The position numbers and the translations under genes are program-made. Below the pieces are notes generated by a model. It was not told where the DNA came from. It ran no database searches and saw only the letters and a program-made list of their open reading frames with translations. A DNA stretch of 64,000 nt, from contig CAYJQC010000021.1 of the NCBI GenBank assembly GCA_964372215.1, positions 18,195 to 82,194 of the forward strand. Reading direction: 5' to 3'. How positions within the stretch are numbered: the stretch's first letter is position 1; each line of letters starts with the position of its first letter. The stretch comes from DAIMFL01 sp964372215. Lineage in GTDB: Bacteria; Pseudomonadota; Alphaproteobacteria; Dongiales; Dongiaceae. Shown in pieces: positions 40,775 through 49,522 of the stretch.

Positions 40775-41878
40775 ATGGCCACGGCAGCAAAGACCAGACG
40801 CACACTGTCAACGCTGGGAGCCCTCGTTCTCAGTGCTGCAGAGAGCCTGTTTCCCGGATATTTCGCGCTGGTCATGGCGACCGGCGTGGTGTCCATCGCC
40901 TGCCAGCTTCTCGGATATTCCGCGTTCGCCGTCGTTCTCGTCGGCGTCAACTGCGTCGCCTACGTCGCGCTCTGGATCCTGACCCTGCTGCGGTTGTCGC
41001 TTTACCCCGGCAAAGTCGTTGAGGATATTTTCAACCACCAGCGCGCGCCGGGTTTTTTCACCCTGGTCGCGGGCACCTGCGTTCTCGGGACCCAGAGCAC
41101 GATCGTCGCCGGCGCCCACGCGGCGGCGGATCTGTTGTGGTACCTGGGCGTCGGCCTGTGGTTCGTGGTGATGTACTCGTTCTTCACCGCCGTCACCGTG
41201 CGCAAGAGCAAGCCGTCGCTCGCGGCCGGAATCAACGGTGCCTGGCTGATCGCGGCGGTGGCGACGCAGTCGATCGTCGTTCTGCGCGGCGCGCTGGGGC
41301 TGCATACGGTCCCGGCGGTGGAGATACAGTTCTACTGCCTCGCGATGTTCATGATCGGCTGCATGCTCTATCTGGCCATCATTCCGCTCATCTTCTACCG
41401 CCTGACCTTCGTGCGCCTCGCCGCACACGAGTTCGCGCCGCCCTACTGGATCAACATGGGCGCGGTCGCCATCACGACGCTTGCCGGCTCGACGCTCATC
41501 CTGCGCGCCGACCACTGGCTTCTGCTCGCCGATTTCCTGCCCTTCCTGAAGGGCTTCACCCTGTTTTTCTGGGCCGCCGCCACCTGGTGGATCCCCTTCC
41601 TGCTGGCGCTCATGGCCTGGCGCTATCTGGTGCGGAGGGACAAGCTCGTCTACGAGCCTCAGTTCTGGGGCATGGTGTTCCCGCTCGGGATGTACACGAC
41701 GGGAACCTACCAGATGTCCCGGGCGCTCGACCTGCCATTCCTGGTCGCCATCCCGAAGGTCTTCATCTTCGTGGCGATCTTGGCTTGGCTCGCCACCTTC
41801 TTCGGACTGATCGCGCATGTCGGCCGGGCGATCCGGTCGGCCGTCGCGCGCGGGGGACGGCATTGGGCGGTGGATTGA
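40775..41878 (+). CDS. TDT-family (SLAC1/TehA-like) tellurite-resistance / C4-dicarboxylate transporter
   Basis: A 367-residue protein with about ten hydrophobic segments. LFPGYFALVMATGVVSIACQLLG at the start and FPLGMYTTGTYQMSRALDLPFL near the end are typical of TehA/Mae1-type transporters, as are EPQFWGMVFP and PPYWINMGAVAITTLAG. Family members move C4-dicarboxylates, anions or tellurite-related species. The ATG at 40775 is chosen over a TTG at 40760. It follows the small membrane gene closely. Confidence 0.85.
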   Translation: MATAAKTRRTLSTLGALVLSAAESLFPGYFALVMATGVVSIACQLLGYSAFAVVLVGVNCVAYVALWILTLLRLSLYPGKVVEDIFNHQRAPGFFTLVAGTCVLGTQSTIVAGAHAAADLLWYLGVGLWFVVMYSFFTAVTVRKSKPSLAAGINGAWLIAAVATQSIVVLRGALGLHTVPAVEIQFYCLAMFMIGCMLYLAIIPLIFYRLTFVRLAAHEFAPPYWINMGAVAITTLAGSTLILRADHWLLLADFLPFLKGFTLFFWAAATWWIPFLLALMAWRYLVRRDKLVYEPQFWGMVFPLGMYTTGTYQMSRALDLPFLVAIPKVFIFVAILAWLATFFGLIAHVGRAIRSAVARGGRHWAVD

Positions 41879-41909
41879 GCACCGGCCGAGCGGCGCCGAG
41901 AGGCGCAAG

Positions 41910-41980
41910 GGGAGGGAACGCGACTGAGCCGCGGCGAGAATCCCTCTCTCCCTCGATGGGGGAGGGGTGCGAGGCTCGGC
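41910..41980. repeat. C/G-rich inverted intergenic repeat, partial copy 4
   Basis: The stretch gggagggaac...gagccg...cgagaatccc...ccctcgatgggggagggg aligns with the middle and right end of copy 2 at 27195-27298. The left end is missing. It sits between convergent genes. Confidence 0.65.
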
Positions 41981-41992
41981 GAGGAGGTCGTG

Positions 41993-42742
41993 CTACTCCG
42001 CCGCCTCGGGGATCAGCTCGATCTCGGCGGCCTGCGCCTCCTTGACCGCCCGGGCATAGGCGCGCTCGGACTTGTACGGCCCGTATTTCGGCAGCCCGGC
42101 GGCGGTCATCGGCAGAACCTTGGCGGTCTTCGGCATCACCTTGAAGAATCCGCCCTCGCGCCCGATCAGCGGGATCGGCTGACGCCGCCGCGTGAACACC
42201 CGGCGCATGCTGGCCGAATGCTTCTTGTAGGTGTCGAATTCCTCGGGGTCGACCGAGAACAGGTACTCGAAGGCCGAGACGAACTCGTCCAGGAAGTCGC
42301 GCTCGACGATCTGCATGTTGGAGATCACCCAGCAGCGGTCCTCGAAGTCCCAGTAATAGCTGAGGCCGATGAAATCGCCGGCCTTGTCGATATAGGGGAA
42401 GAACGGGAAGGCGCGGCAGGCCAGGGTCCGGTTGTCGCGCTCGCAGAACGCGGCGCCCTTGCACTCGATGGCGCAGTTGCTGTGGTGCAGGCCGCTGACG
42501 ATGGCGCGGGTGTTGGCGTCGTACGGCTTGAAGCCGTGCCACAGATCGGTGCGCGACTTCAGCAGCTTCCATTCCGAGCGGTGGACCACCGGCACGGCAT
42601 CGTTGGTCGAGCAGCAGATCGGGCCGCCGCCGCCATTGAGCGGCGCGCACCATTTGCCGCAATCGTGGCGCGAGATCGAGGCCTGAAAGCGGCGGTAGAT
42701 CTCGGCGAAATCCTCGGGCTGGATCTTCTGCTTCGGGGGCAT
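41993..42742 (-). CDS. Cysteine-cluster protein, YkgJ-like
   Basis: A 249-residue soluble protein with nine Cys in the first 110 residues: HDCGKWCAP, PICCSTND, then SNCAIECKGAAFCERDNRTLACRAFPFFP. The spacing and the CRAFPFFP end are like YkgJ / UPF0153 metal-binding modules, which are thought to bind zinc or an Fe-S centre. The C-terminal half is polar and basic. Function unknown. Confidence 0.6.
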   Translation of the reverse strand: MPPKQKIQPEDFAEIYRRFQASISRHDCGKWCAPLNGGGGPICCSTNDAVPVVHRSEWKLLKSRTDLWHGFKPYDANTRAIVSGLHHSNCAIECKGAAFCERDNRTLACRAFPFFPYIDKAGDFIGLSYYWDFEDRCWVISNMQIVERDFLDEFVSAFEYLFSVDPEEFDTYKKHSASMRRVFTRRRQPIPLIGREGGFFKVMPKTAKVLPMTAAGLPKYGPYKSERAYARAVKEAQAAEIELIPEAAE

Positions 42743-42915
42743 CGGGATCGGGCTCGCTGAACCGGGGGAGGGGCCCCTAACTCGCCCATGGCGGCGGTCC
42801 AGTCAAGCGCCGGACCGCTTGCCTCGGCCGGCGCAATGCTTAAATTTGCCCCCTGTTAACCTGCGCCGGCACATAAACTGCGGCAAACCGGGGCGCAGCA
42901 GGGACGGATCGAGCC

Positions 42916-43317
42916 ATGGCCAGGTACTGGGTAGTCGGCGGCGAGTACGCCGATACGAGCTTCACCAAGCTGGTGGGCGGGGCGGCGGAGGAACGAATCG
43001 GCCCGTTCGCCGGCTATGACGACGCCAAGGCGGCCTGGCAGAAGCGGTCCTGGGAGTCCGTCGATTCGGCCAATCATCGCTACCGGATCGAGGAGGAGAA
43101 CGGCGGCGACACCCAGTACTGGGTGGTCGGCGGCAGCTACGCCGACACCCATTTCGAGGTTGCGGCCGAGGGCGGCGAGTCCTGGCACGGGCCGTATGAC
43201 AGCTACGACGGGGCCAAGGCCGCGTGGCAGCGCCTGGCCTGGGCCTCGGTCGACGACGCGCTCTCGCGCTACCGCATCGAGAAGCGCAGCGGCGCCCGGC
43301 CGGCCCAGGCCGGCTAG
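42916..43317 (+). CDS. Tandem DUF4170 protein
   Basis: A 133-residue protein made of two copies of one small module: RYWVVGGEYADTSFTKL...GPFAGYDDAKAAWQKRSWESVDSANHRYRIEE and QYWVVGGSYADTHFEV...GPYDSYDGAKAAWQRLAWASVDDALSRYRIEK. DUF4170 proteins normally have one copy of about 75 residues. It is cytoplasmic, with no signal peptide. Function unknown. Confidence 0.85.
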   Translation: MARYWVVGGEYADTSFTKLVGGAAEERIGPFAGYDDAKAAWQKRSWESVDSANHRYRIEEENGGDTQYWVVGGSYADTHFEVAAEGGESWHGPYDSYDGAKAAWQRLAWASVDDALSRYRIEKRSGARPAQAG

Positions 43318-43336
43318 CGCGGGGCGGACGCACCGG

Positions 43337-43475
43337 CCCCATGGTTCGACAGGCTCACCATGAGGCCCGCATTCTGCCCTCGTATCAGCCCCGCATCCTG
43401 AGCCGGCAGCAATCCCTGATCCTGCGCCTCTCTCACCCCCTCATCCTGAGCCTGTCGAAGGATGAGGCCGCCGGC
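43337..43475. repeat. Intergenic inverted repeat of the ttcgacaggctca type
   Basis: The left arm ggttcgacaggctcaccatgagg (from 43342) and the right arm ccctcatcctgagcctgtcgaaggatgagg (about 43437-43468) are inverted copies of a widespread proteobacterial repeat. Between them the cctgatcctg / catcctgagc motif recurs in degenerate form. Confidence 0.7.
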
Positions 43476-43498
43476 CCGGTCGACCTGGGGCGGGTCCC

Positions 43499-44245
43499 AT
43501 GACCACGCCGTGGCCGGTGCCCGAGGACCGGGACGCCCGCCTCGCGCTCGCCCGGGGCTATCCCTTCGCCGTCCCCGATCATTCCCTGCTGTTCGAGGGC
43601 GGCCGCCACCGCCCGCTCGACGATCCCGCGCCGCATCTTGCCGGCCGCACCGCGGTGCTGGCGGTCGGCTCCAACCAGTCGCCCGAGCAGCTCGCCCGCA
43701 AATACGCCCACGCGCCGGAGACCCGGATTCCCGTCACCCGGGTCTGGCTCGACGATTTCGACGTGGTCTACGCCACCCACGTCACCCGCTACGGCTCGAT
43801 CCCCGGCAATTTGCACCCGGCGCCAGGCGCCCGGGTGCGGCTCTCGCTGACCTGGCTCGACGACGATCAGCTCCGCGTCATGCACGCCACCGAGATATCA
43901 GGCGAGAACTATGTCTTCGCCCGGCTCGACGGCGTGGCCCTCGCGGTCGACGGCGGCATGGCCCTCGACAGCATCCACGCCTATGTCAGCCTCCATGGCA
44001 GCCTGTCGCGCGAGGGCGCCCCCGTCGGGCTCGCCGCGATCCGCACGGAGAACCGGCCGCACGGCGCGCTCAGCCAGGACCAGGCGCTGGCACTGCTGGC
44101 AGCGCGCACTGGGCATGAGGGCGAGCTCGACGACTTCATCCACGAAGGTGTCGCCGACCCGGCAGCCCGCGCCCGCCGCACCGCGCTGTTGCGCCGCGAC
44201 GCCCTCAGGTTCGACTGGCCGACCCTGACCGTGGTGGCGCGGTAA
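43499..44245 (+). CDS. Gamma-glutamylcyclotransferase-like fold protein (tentative)
   Basis: A 248-residue soluble protein. AVLAVGSNQSPEQLARKY at about residue 52 resembles the substrate-loop YGSN motif of GGCT-like proteins, and the following alternation of strands is compatible with that fold. An AVDGGMALDSIHAYVSLHG segment follows. No catalytic Glu could be placed with certainty, so the function is not assigned. Confidence 0.5.
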   Translation: MTTPWPVPEDRDARLALARGYPFAVPDHSLLFEGGRHRPLDDPAPHLAGRTAVLAVGSNQSPEQLARKYAHAPETRIPVTRVWLDDFDVVYATHVTRYGSIPGNLHPAPGARVRLSLTWLDDDQLRVMHATEISGENYVFARLDGVALAVDGGMALDSIHAYVSLHGSLSREGAPVGLAAIRTENRPHGALSQDQALALLAARTGHEGELDDFIHEGVADPAARARRTALLRRDALRFDWPTLTVVAR

Positions 44246-44251
44246 CGCCGC

Positions 44252-44998
44252 CTAATCCAGCAGCATCACGGCATCGCCCAGCTTCGCCGTGCCCGTCTTG
44301 GTGACGTCGGCGTAGACCCCGGCATGGGTGCCGTTGGTCTCGTTCACCACCTGCAGGATCGCCGGGTCCTGGGGCAGGTCGCCCTGGTGCAGGGTGGTCA
44401 TCACGCAGCGCACGCAATGGTCCTTGACCACCAGCCGCAACGCCTCGCCGACGGCGAGCACCCGGCCGATCCAGCCGTTCTCGACGAAGCCCGCGAGCGC
44501 GCCGTTGTCGAGCAGGATGTTGGGGCGGAAGCGCTCGGCCGCGAACCGGCTCGCCGGGTAATGGGCGGTGAAGGCCCCGAGGCTCGCGGTGGTGATGAGG
44601 TGGATGGGGGCGTGGCCATAGGGCGCCTTGACCGTGCCCTCGCGCACCAGCCGCGCCGGGCGGCCGACGATCTTGCTGAGTTCGGCGTCGACATCGGGCG
44701 CGTCGCTCCGGAGTGTGGCGCCATAGGGCGTCTCCAGCACCGCCGGCGGCGGCTCGGCGCCGTCCGCGGGCGTGCCGTCGAAGCGCGCGCTCATGGTGAC
44801 CAGGCCGCGCCAGCGCTTCTTGCCCTGGGCCGACGAGACCAGCTCGGAAATCTCGGGGTCGGCGACGCCGTAGGCGCGGTCGCCGACCACGCCGTCGAGG
44901 CCGATGTCGAGCGCCCCCAGCCGCTCGCCGCGCAGCGAGCGCACGGGATAGCGCCACAGCGCCGCCACCTCGCCGACCTTGGTGCCCTTGATGTCCAT
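44252..44998 (-). CDS. MOSC-domain protein
   Basis: A 248-residue protein: an N-terminal beta-barrel-like part (VGEVAALWRYPVRSLRGERL, GVVGDRAYGVADPE) and a MOSC domain from about residue 95, with FRPNILLDN, WIGRVLAVGEALRLVV and CVRCVMTTLHQGDLPQDP. The Cys in VVKDHCVRCVMTT matches the MOSC sulfur-carrier Cys region. Such proteins act with molybdenum cofactor or N-hydroxylated substrates; the partner here is unknown. Confidence 0.85.
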   Translation of the reverse strand: MDIKGTKVGEVAALWRYPVRSLRGERLGALDIGLDGVVGDRAYGVADPEISELVSSAQGKKRWRGLVTMSARFDGTPADGAEPPPAVLETPYGATLRSDAPDVDAELSKIVGRPARLVREGTVKAPYGHAPIHLITTASLGAFTAHYPASRFAAERFRPNILLDNGALAGFVENGWIGRVLAVGEALRLVVKDHCVRCVMTTLHQGDLPQDPAILQVVNETNGTHAGVYADVTKTGTAKLGDAVMLLD

Positions 44999-45012
44999 GT
45001 CGTCGTCGCCTT

Positions 45013-45684
45013 CTATTCGGTCGCGAGCCGGTAGAGCACGGTCTCGCGCAGCTTGCGGTCCTCGAGCTCCAGGCTGGTCGCGACCGCGTAGCGCGCCAGT
45101 TCGATGAGCCCTTCCGTCGGCAGATAGGCGCGGCCCGGGTCGGCCAGCAGTACTTCGACGCCGCGCGCGGCCAGGCGCCGAATCCAACGCGTCACCCGCT
45201 CGGCCATCGGCCGCTCGTAGCACACGTCGCCGCACAGCACGAGATCGAAGCCGATGTCGTCGTCCTCCAGCAGGTCGCGGGCGTCGGTCTCCACCGTGAC
45301 GCCACTGAGCGCGGCGTTGAGCGCGACCGCGGCGGCCGCCACCGCGTCGATGTCGTTGGCGACCGCGCGGGCGGCGCCGCCCTTCGCCGCGGCGATGGCG
45401 ACCAGGCCGCTGCCGGATGCGAAATCCAGCACCCTTCGGCCGCGCACCAGATCGGGGTGATCGAGCAGGTGGCGCGCGATCGCCTGGCCGCCGGGCCAGG
45501 CGAAGGCCCAGTAGGGCGGCGGCAGGTTGCTGGCGGCCAGCGTCGCCTCGGTCGCCTGCCAAATCGGCGTGATCTCGGTGGCGAGGTGCAGGCGTATCTC
45601 GGGGACCAGCAGCGGCGCCGCCACCAGGGTCTGGGCGCGGATGAAGGCCTCGGCGTCGAACGGCCTGACGGGTCGCGGGGTCAC
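45013..45684 (-). CDS. SAM-dependent methyltransferase, ETF-beta lysine methyltransferase-like
   Basis: A 223-residue protein. PPPYWAFAWPGGQAIARHLLDHPDLVRGRRVLDFASGSGLVAIAAA is the signature of ETFB-type protein methyltransferases; the SAM motif is LDFASGSGL, and DLVLCGDVCYE is motif post I. Its GTG start overlaps the ubiA stop (GTGA). The target, in relatives, is a lysine of electron-transfer flavoprotein beta. Confidence 0.85.
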   Translation of the reverse strand: MTPRPVRPFDAEAFIRAQTLVAAPLLVPEIRLHLATEITPIWQATEATLAASNLPPPYWAFAWPGGQAIARHLLDHPDLVRGRRVLDFASGSGLVAIAAAKGGAARAVANDIDAVAAAAVALNAALSGVTVETDARDLLEDDDIGFDLVLCGDVCYERPMAERVTRWIRRLAARGVEVLLADPGRAYLPTEGLIELARYAVATSLELEDRKLRETVLYRLATE

Positions 45685-46625
45685 GCCAGGTACCGCCCGG
45701 CGACGATGCCGGCGAGCAGCAGCCAGCCGATCCAGCGGTTGCTGCGGAACTTGGCGAGGCAGTCGCGCGGATCGTCGGTGTCGACGCTGGCGGTCTGCCA
45801 GGCGAGATGGAGGCCGACCGCGGCGAGGGCGGCCAGCCCCGGCCAGCCGGTGCCGCCGAGATACAGCGCCAGGCCGAAGCCGATCAGCGCCAGCGCCGCG
45901 AACAACAGCAGCCACGGCCGCGTGCGGGTGCCGAGCAGCAGCGCCGTCGACTTGACCCCGATCAGCGCGTCGTCCTCCTTGTCCTGGTGGGCGTAGATGG
46001 TGTCGTAGTGCAGGGTCCAGGCGATGCCGGCGGCATAGAGCGCGAGCGGCGCCAGATCGAGCCCGTCATTGACCGCCGCCCAGCCCATCAGCGCGCCCCA
46101 GTTGAAGGTCAGGCCGAGGAAGGCCTGGGGCCAATGGGTGATGCGCTTCATGAAGGGATAGGTGACGACGAGGGCGAGCGAGGCGACGCCGAGCGCGATG
46201 GCGGTCGGCGTCAGCAGCAGCAGCACGGCGAGGCCGACGGCGAGCAGCAGCGCGAGGAAGATCAGCGCCTGGGGCACGCTGACATCGCCGGAGGGAATCG
46301 GCCGCAGCGCGGTGCGCGCGACCTTGGCGTCGATATTGCGGTCGGCGATGTCGTTGACGACGCAGCCGGCGCCGCGCATCACCAGGGCGCCGATGGCGAA
46401 CAGCGCGATCAGGGTGGGCGACGGGAGCCTGCCCGAAGGAGTTGCCAGCGCGATCGACCACCAGCAGGGAAACAACAGCAGCCAGGTACCGATCGGCCGG
46501 TCGAGCCGGGCCAGCCGCCCATAAGGCCGCAACGGACCGGGCAGAAAACGGTCGACCCAATTGCCGCGCGGGATGTCGCTCGCCGCGCCGAGATCGCTGT
46601 TGCCGGTTCGGGCCATGCGGGCCAT
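45681..46625 (-). CDS. ubiA: 4-hydroxybenzoate polyprenyltransferase UbiA
   Basis: A 314-residue integral membrane prenyltransferase with about eight helices. The two aspartate motifs are NDIADRNIDAKVARTALRP and YAHQDKEDDALIG. RPIGTWLLLFPCWW is the usual first helix. It attaches the polyprenyl chain to 4-hydroxybenzoate in ubiquinone synthesis; UbiD in this window acts next. Two ATGs (46625, 46616) are possible; the first has a GGGGAA upstream. It is divergent from rsmE. Confidence 0.94.
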   Translation of the reverse strand: MARMARTGNSDLGAASDIPRGNWVDRFLPGPLRPYGRLARLDRPIGTWLLLFPCWWSIALATPSGRLPSPTLIALFAIGALVMRGAGCVVNDIADRNIDAKVARTALRPIPSGDVSVPQALIFLALLLAVGLAVLLLLTPTAIALGVASLALVVTYPFMKRITHWPQAFLGLTFNWGALMGWAAVNDGLDLAPLALYAAGIAWTLHYDTIYAHQDKEDDALIGVKSTALLLGTRTRPWLLLFAALALIGFGLALYLGGTGWPGLAALAAVGLHLAWQTASVDTDDPRDCLAKFRSNRWIGWLLLAGIVAGRYLA

Positions 46626-46903
46626 CTTGCCGTTCCCCGGGCCGACGGTAAAGCGGGGCGGATTGCCATGCATCGGCGTCCCCATGTACGGAGGTCGCTG
46701 GCCATTGGTGCGCCGGATCGACATCCTGCGTGCTTCGAGATGCCGCGCCCCGTTCCGCGGGGCGGGCGGGGCTTGCGTTGCAGGGCGCGGCTCCTCAGCA
46801 TGAGGTCTTTCTTTGTGCCACCACGACTTGTCCTCCTCCTGAGGAGGCCGCGCAGGCGGCGGTCTCGAAGGACGCACCCTGCCAGTGCCAAGAGGCGCAC
46901 CCA

Positions 46904-47698
46904 ATGACGGAACAGCGCGATCCCGGCGTCGTCACGCGGTTGTTTGTCGCGGAGCCGCTGGCCATCGGCGCGGCGATCGCGCTCGAGCGCGACCGCGCCC
47001 ATTACCTGCGCCACGTGCTGCGCGCCGAGATCGGCGAGGGAGTCGGGCTGTTCAACGGACGCGACGGCGAATGGCGCGCTCGCATCGCCGGGTTCTCGAA
47101 GCATGGCGCCGCCCTCGAGGTCGCGGCGCAGACGCGGCTGCAGGCGCCCGAGCCCGATCTCTGGCTGGTGTTCGCGCCGATCAAGCGGGCGCGCATCGAC
47201 TTCATCGCGGAGAAGGCGACCGAGCTCGGCGCCTCCGCGCTGCTGCCGGTGATGACCCGCCGCACCATGGTCGCGCGGGTCAACACCGAGCGGCTCAGGG
47301 CCAACGCCATCGAGGCGGCGGAACAGACCGAGCGGCTCTCGGTGCCGGAGATCCGTGCGCCGGTGGCGCTCGATCGGCTGCTTGCGGATTGGCCGCCGGC
47401 GCGCCGCCTGATCCTGTGCGCCGAGGCCGGCGCAGCGCGCCCGATCGCCGAGGCGCTCGGCGGGCTTGCGAACCAATCGCAGGCTGCGGAGTCGGCCTGG
47501 GCAGTCATGTGCGGACCGGAGGGCGGCCTTGCGCCGGCGGAGCTTGACGGGTTGCGGAATCTCCCGTTTGTTACCGCGGTCGGCCTCGGACCGCGAATCC
47601 TCAGGGCCGATACGGCGGCACTGGCAGCCCTCGCCTGTTTCCAGGCGATCCTCGGGGATGGCCGGAATCGGCCGCCGGCCCGCATGTCTCAACCGTGA
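46904..47698 (+). CDS. rsmE: 16S rRNA (uracil(1498)-N3)-methyltransferase RsmE
   Basis: A 264-residue SPOUT methyltransferase. RDRAHYLRHVLRAEIGEGVGLFNG is the PUA-like N domain, and CGPEGGLAPAELDGLR and GLGPRILRADTAALAAL form the knotted SAM site. It methylates N3 of U1498 in 16S rRNA. The ATG at 46904 with AGAGG upstream is chosen over a long non-conserved extension. It is divergent from ubiA and precedes gshA. Confidence 0.95.
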   Translation: MTEQRDPGVVTRLFVAEPLAIGAAIALERDRAHYLRHVLRAEIGEGVGLFNGRDGEWRARIAGFSKHGAALEVAAQTRLQAPEPDLWLVFAPIKRARIDFIAEKATELGASALLPVMTRRTMVARVNTERLRANAIEAAEQTERLSVPEIRAPVALDRLLADWPPARRLILCAEAGAARPIAEALGGLANQSQAAESAWAVMCGPEGGLAPAELDGLRNLPFVTAVGLGPRILRADTAALAALACFQAILGDGRNRPPARMSQP

Positions 47699-47741
47699 AC
47701 AGCGCGGACCGGGTCGGGTCCAGAACGGTCGGTCCAGAACC

Positions 47742-49106
47742 ATGTCAGCACCTCCGAAGTCGCAGGGCGAGCCGATCACCGATCGCCGCCAGCTCGTCGC
47801 CTATCTCGAGGCCGGCAGCAAGCCGAAGACGGACTGGCGCATCGGCACCGAGCACGAGAAGTTCGCCTTCGACCTGACCACCCTCAAGCCGCTGCCCTAT
47901 GACGGGCCGTCGGGCATCGGGGCGCTGCTCAACGGGCTGACCCGTTTCGACTGGATGCCGGTGGTCGAGAACGGCAACACCATCGCGCTCACCCACGATG
48001 CCTGCAACATCACCCTGGAGCCGGGCGGCCAGGTCGAGCTGTCGGGCGCGCCGCTGGAATCGATCCACAAGACCTGCGCCGAGGTGAATTCCCATCTGGT
48101 GCAGGTGAAGCAGGTCGCGGCCGAGCTCGGCGTCGGGCTGATGGGCATGGGCTTCCAGCCGAAATGGGCGCGCGCCGACATCCCCTGGATGCCCAAGGGC
48201 CGCTACAAGATCATGGGCGACTACATGCCCAAGAAGGGCCAGCTCGGTCTCGACATGATGCTCCGCACCTGCACCGTGCAGGTGAACCTGGATTTCTCGA
48301 GCGAAGCCGACATGGTGAAGAAGCTGCGCGTCTCCATGGCGCTGCAGCCGATCGCGACGGCGCTGTTCGCCGACTCGCCGTTCACTGAGGGCAAGCCCAA
48401 CGGGTTCCTCAGCTATCGCAGCCACATCTGGACCGACACCGACCCCGACCGCTGCGGCACCCTGCCCTTCGTGTTCGAGGACGGCATGGGGTTCGAGCGC
48501 TATGTCGACTACATGCTCGACGTGCCCATGTACTTCGTCTATCGCGACGGCAGGTACATCGACGTGGCGGGCCAGTCGTTCCGCGACTTCATGGCCGGCA
48601 AGCTGCCGGGCCTGCGCGGCCAGATGCCGGGCATTGGCGACTGGACGGACCATCTGACCACCGCCTTCCCCGAGGTGCGGCTGAAGCGCTTCCTCGAGAT
48701 GCGCGGCGCCGATGGCGGCCCGTGGCAGCGGCTCTGCGCGTTGCCGGCGCTGTGGGTCGGGCTGCTCTACGATTCCGACACGCTGGACGCCGCCTGGGAC
48801 ATCGTGAAGGACTGGACGCAGGCGGAGCACGACCAGCTCCGCCGCGACGTACCGCGCCAGGCGCTCAAGACCCGCTTCCGCGGCAAGCCGCTGCAGGAAA
48901 TCGCGCAGCGTGTCGTCGCGCTGTCGGGTGAGGGCCTGCGCCGCCGCGCGGTCCTCGATTCGACCGGCAGCGACGAGAGCCATTTCCTCGAGGTGCTGCG
49001 CGGCATCGCCGATAGCGGCATCACCCCGGCCGAGGAGAAGCTCGAGGCCTATCACGGCCGCTGGCGCGGCAGCGTCGATCCGGTATTCGCCGAGTTCGCG
49101 TATTAG
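47742..49106 (+). CDS. gshA: Glutamate-cysteine ligase GshA (plant/alphaproteobacterial type)
   Basis: A 454-residue ATP-dependent ligase making gamma-glutamylcysteine, the first step of glutathione synthesis. DWRIGTEHEKFAF, NITLEPGGQVELSGAPL, QPKWARADIPWMPKGRYKIM and RTCTVQVNLDFSSEADM are motifs of the plant-like GCS2 class found in this group. It lies 43 bases after rsmE on the same strand. Confidence 0.95.
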   Translation: MSAPPKSQGEPITDRRQLVAYLEAGSKPKTDWRIGTEHEKFAFDLTTLKPLPYDGPSGIGALLNGLTRFDWMPVVENGNTIALTHDACNITLEPGGQVELSGAPLESIHKTCAEVNSHLVQVKQVAAELGVGLMGMGFQPKWARADIPWMPKGRYKIMGDYMPKKGQLGLDMMLRTCTVQVNLDFSSEADMVKKLRVSMALQPIATALFADSPFTEGKPNGFLSYRSHIWTDTDPDRCGTLPFVFEDGMGFERYVDYMLDVPMYFVYRDGRYIDVAGQSFRDFMAGKLPGLRGQMPGIGDWTDHLTTAFPEVRLKRFLEMRGADGGPWQRLCALPALWVGLLYDSDTLDAAWDIVKDWTQAEHDQLRRDVPRQALKTRFRGKPLQEIAQRVVALSGEGLRRRAVLDSTGSDESHFLEVLRGIADSGITPAEEKLEAYHGRWRGSVDPVFAEFAY

Positions 49107-49137
49107 GCGGGGGCGCGGTGCCGGCGCACCCTGCCGA

Positions 49138-49512
49138 TCATGCGGCGGCGCGGGTCCGATAGGACTGCACGAGAATCTCGGCGGGAATGTCGAGGAGCGC
49201 GCTCAGGGCCCGCACCATGGGCAGAGTCAACGGGCGCCTGCGGGTGAGCACCTCCGACACCCGGCCGCGGCTGCCGATCGCCGGCTCCAGGTCGCGTCGG
49301 GTCAATGCTTTCTGCTCCATCATGAACTCGATGGCGGCGATCGGATCGGGCGCCGGAATCGGGAAATGATTGGCCTCGTACGCCTCGATCAGCGTCACCA
49401 GGACATCGACCCGGTCGCCGTCCGGCGTGCCCGGTGCCGCGTCCCACAGGCGCTCCACCTCATTCAACGCGGCACGATGATCCGACTTGGTCCGGATCGG
49501 ACGAATGTTCAT
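49138..49512 (-). CDS. higA: HigA-type antitoxin / XRE-family regulator
   Basis: A 124-residue protein. The N-terminal IRPIRTKSDHRAALNEVERLWDAAPGTPDGDRVDVLVTLIEAYE is the HigA-type helical region, and KALTRRDLEPAIGSRGRVSEVLTRRRPLTLPMVRALSALLDIP is a XRE-type HTH. It should neutralise the toxin and repress the operon. It starts 10 bases after the higB stop, in the toxin-first order usual for HigBA. The ATG at 49512 begins the conserved part. Confidence 0.9.
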   Translation of the reverse strand: MNIRPIRTKSDHRAALNEVERLWDAAPGTPDGDRVDVLVTLIEAYEANHFPIPAPDPIAAIEFMMEQKALTRRDLEPAIGSRGRVSEVLTRRRPLTLPMVRALSALLDIPAEILVQSYRTRAAA

Positions 49513-49522
49513 GGCGGGTGCC

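Noticed and set aside
44252..45562. A single long protein joining the methyltransferase region to the MOSC gene
   Set aside because: The first ~188 codons overlie the ETF-beta-type methyltransferase in a wrong frame. The MOSC start with conserved sequence is at 44998.
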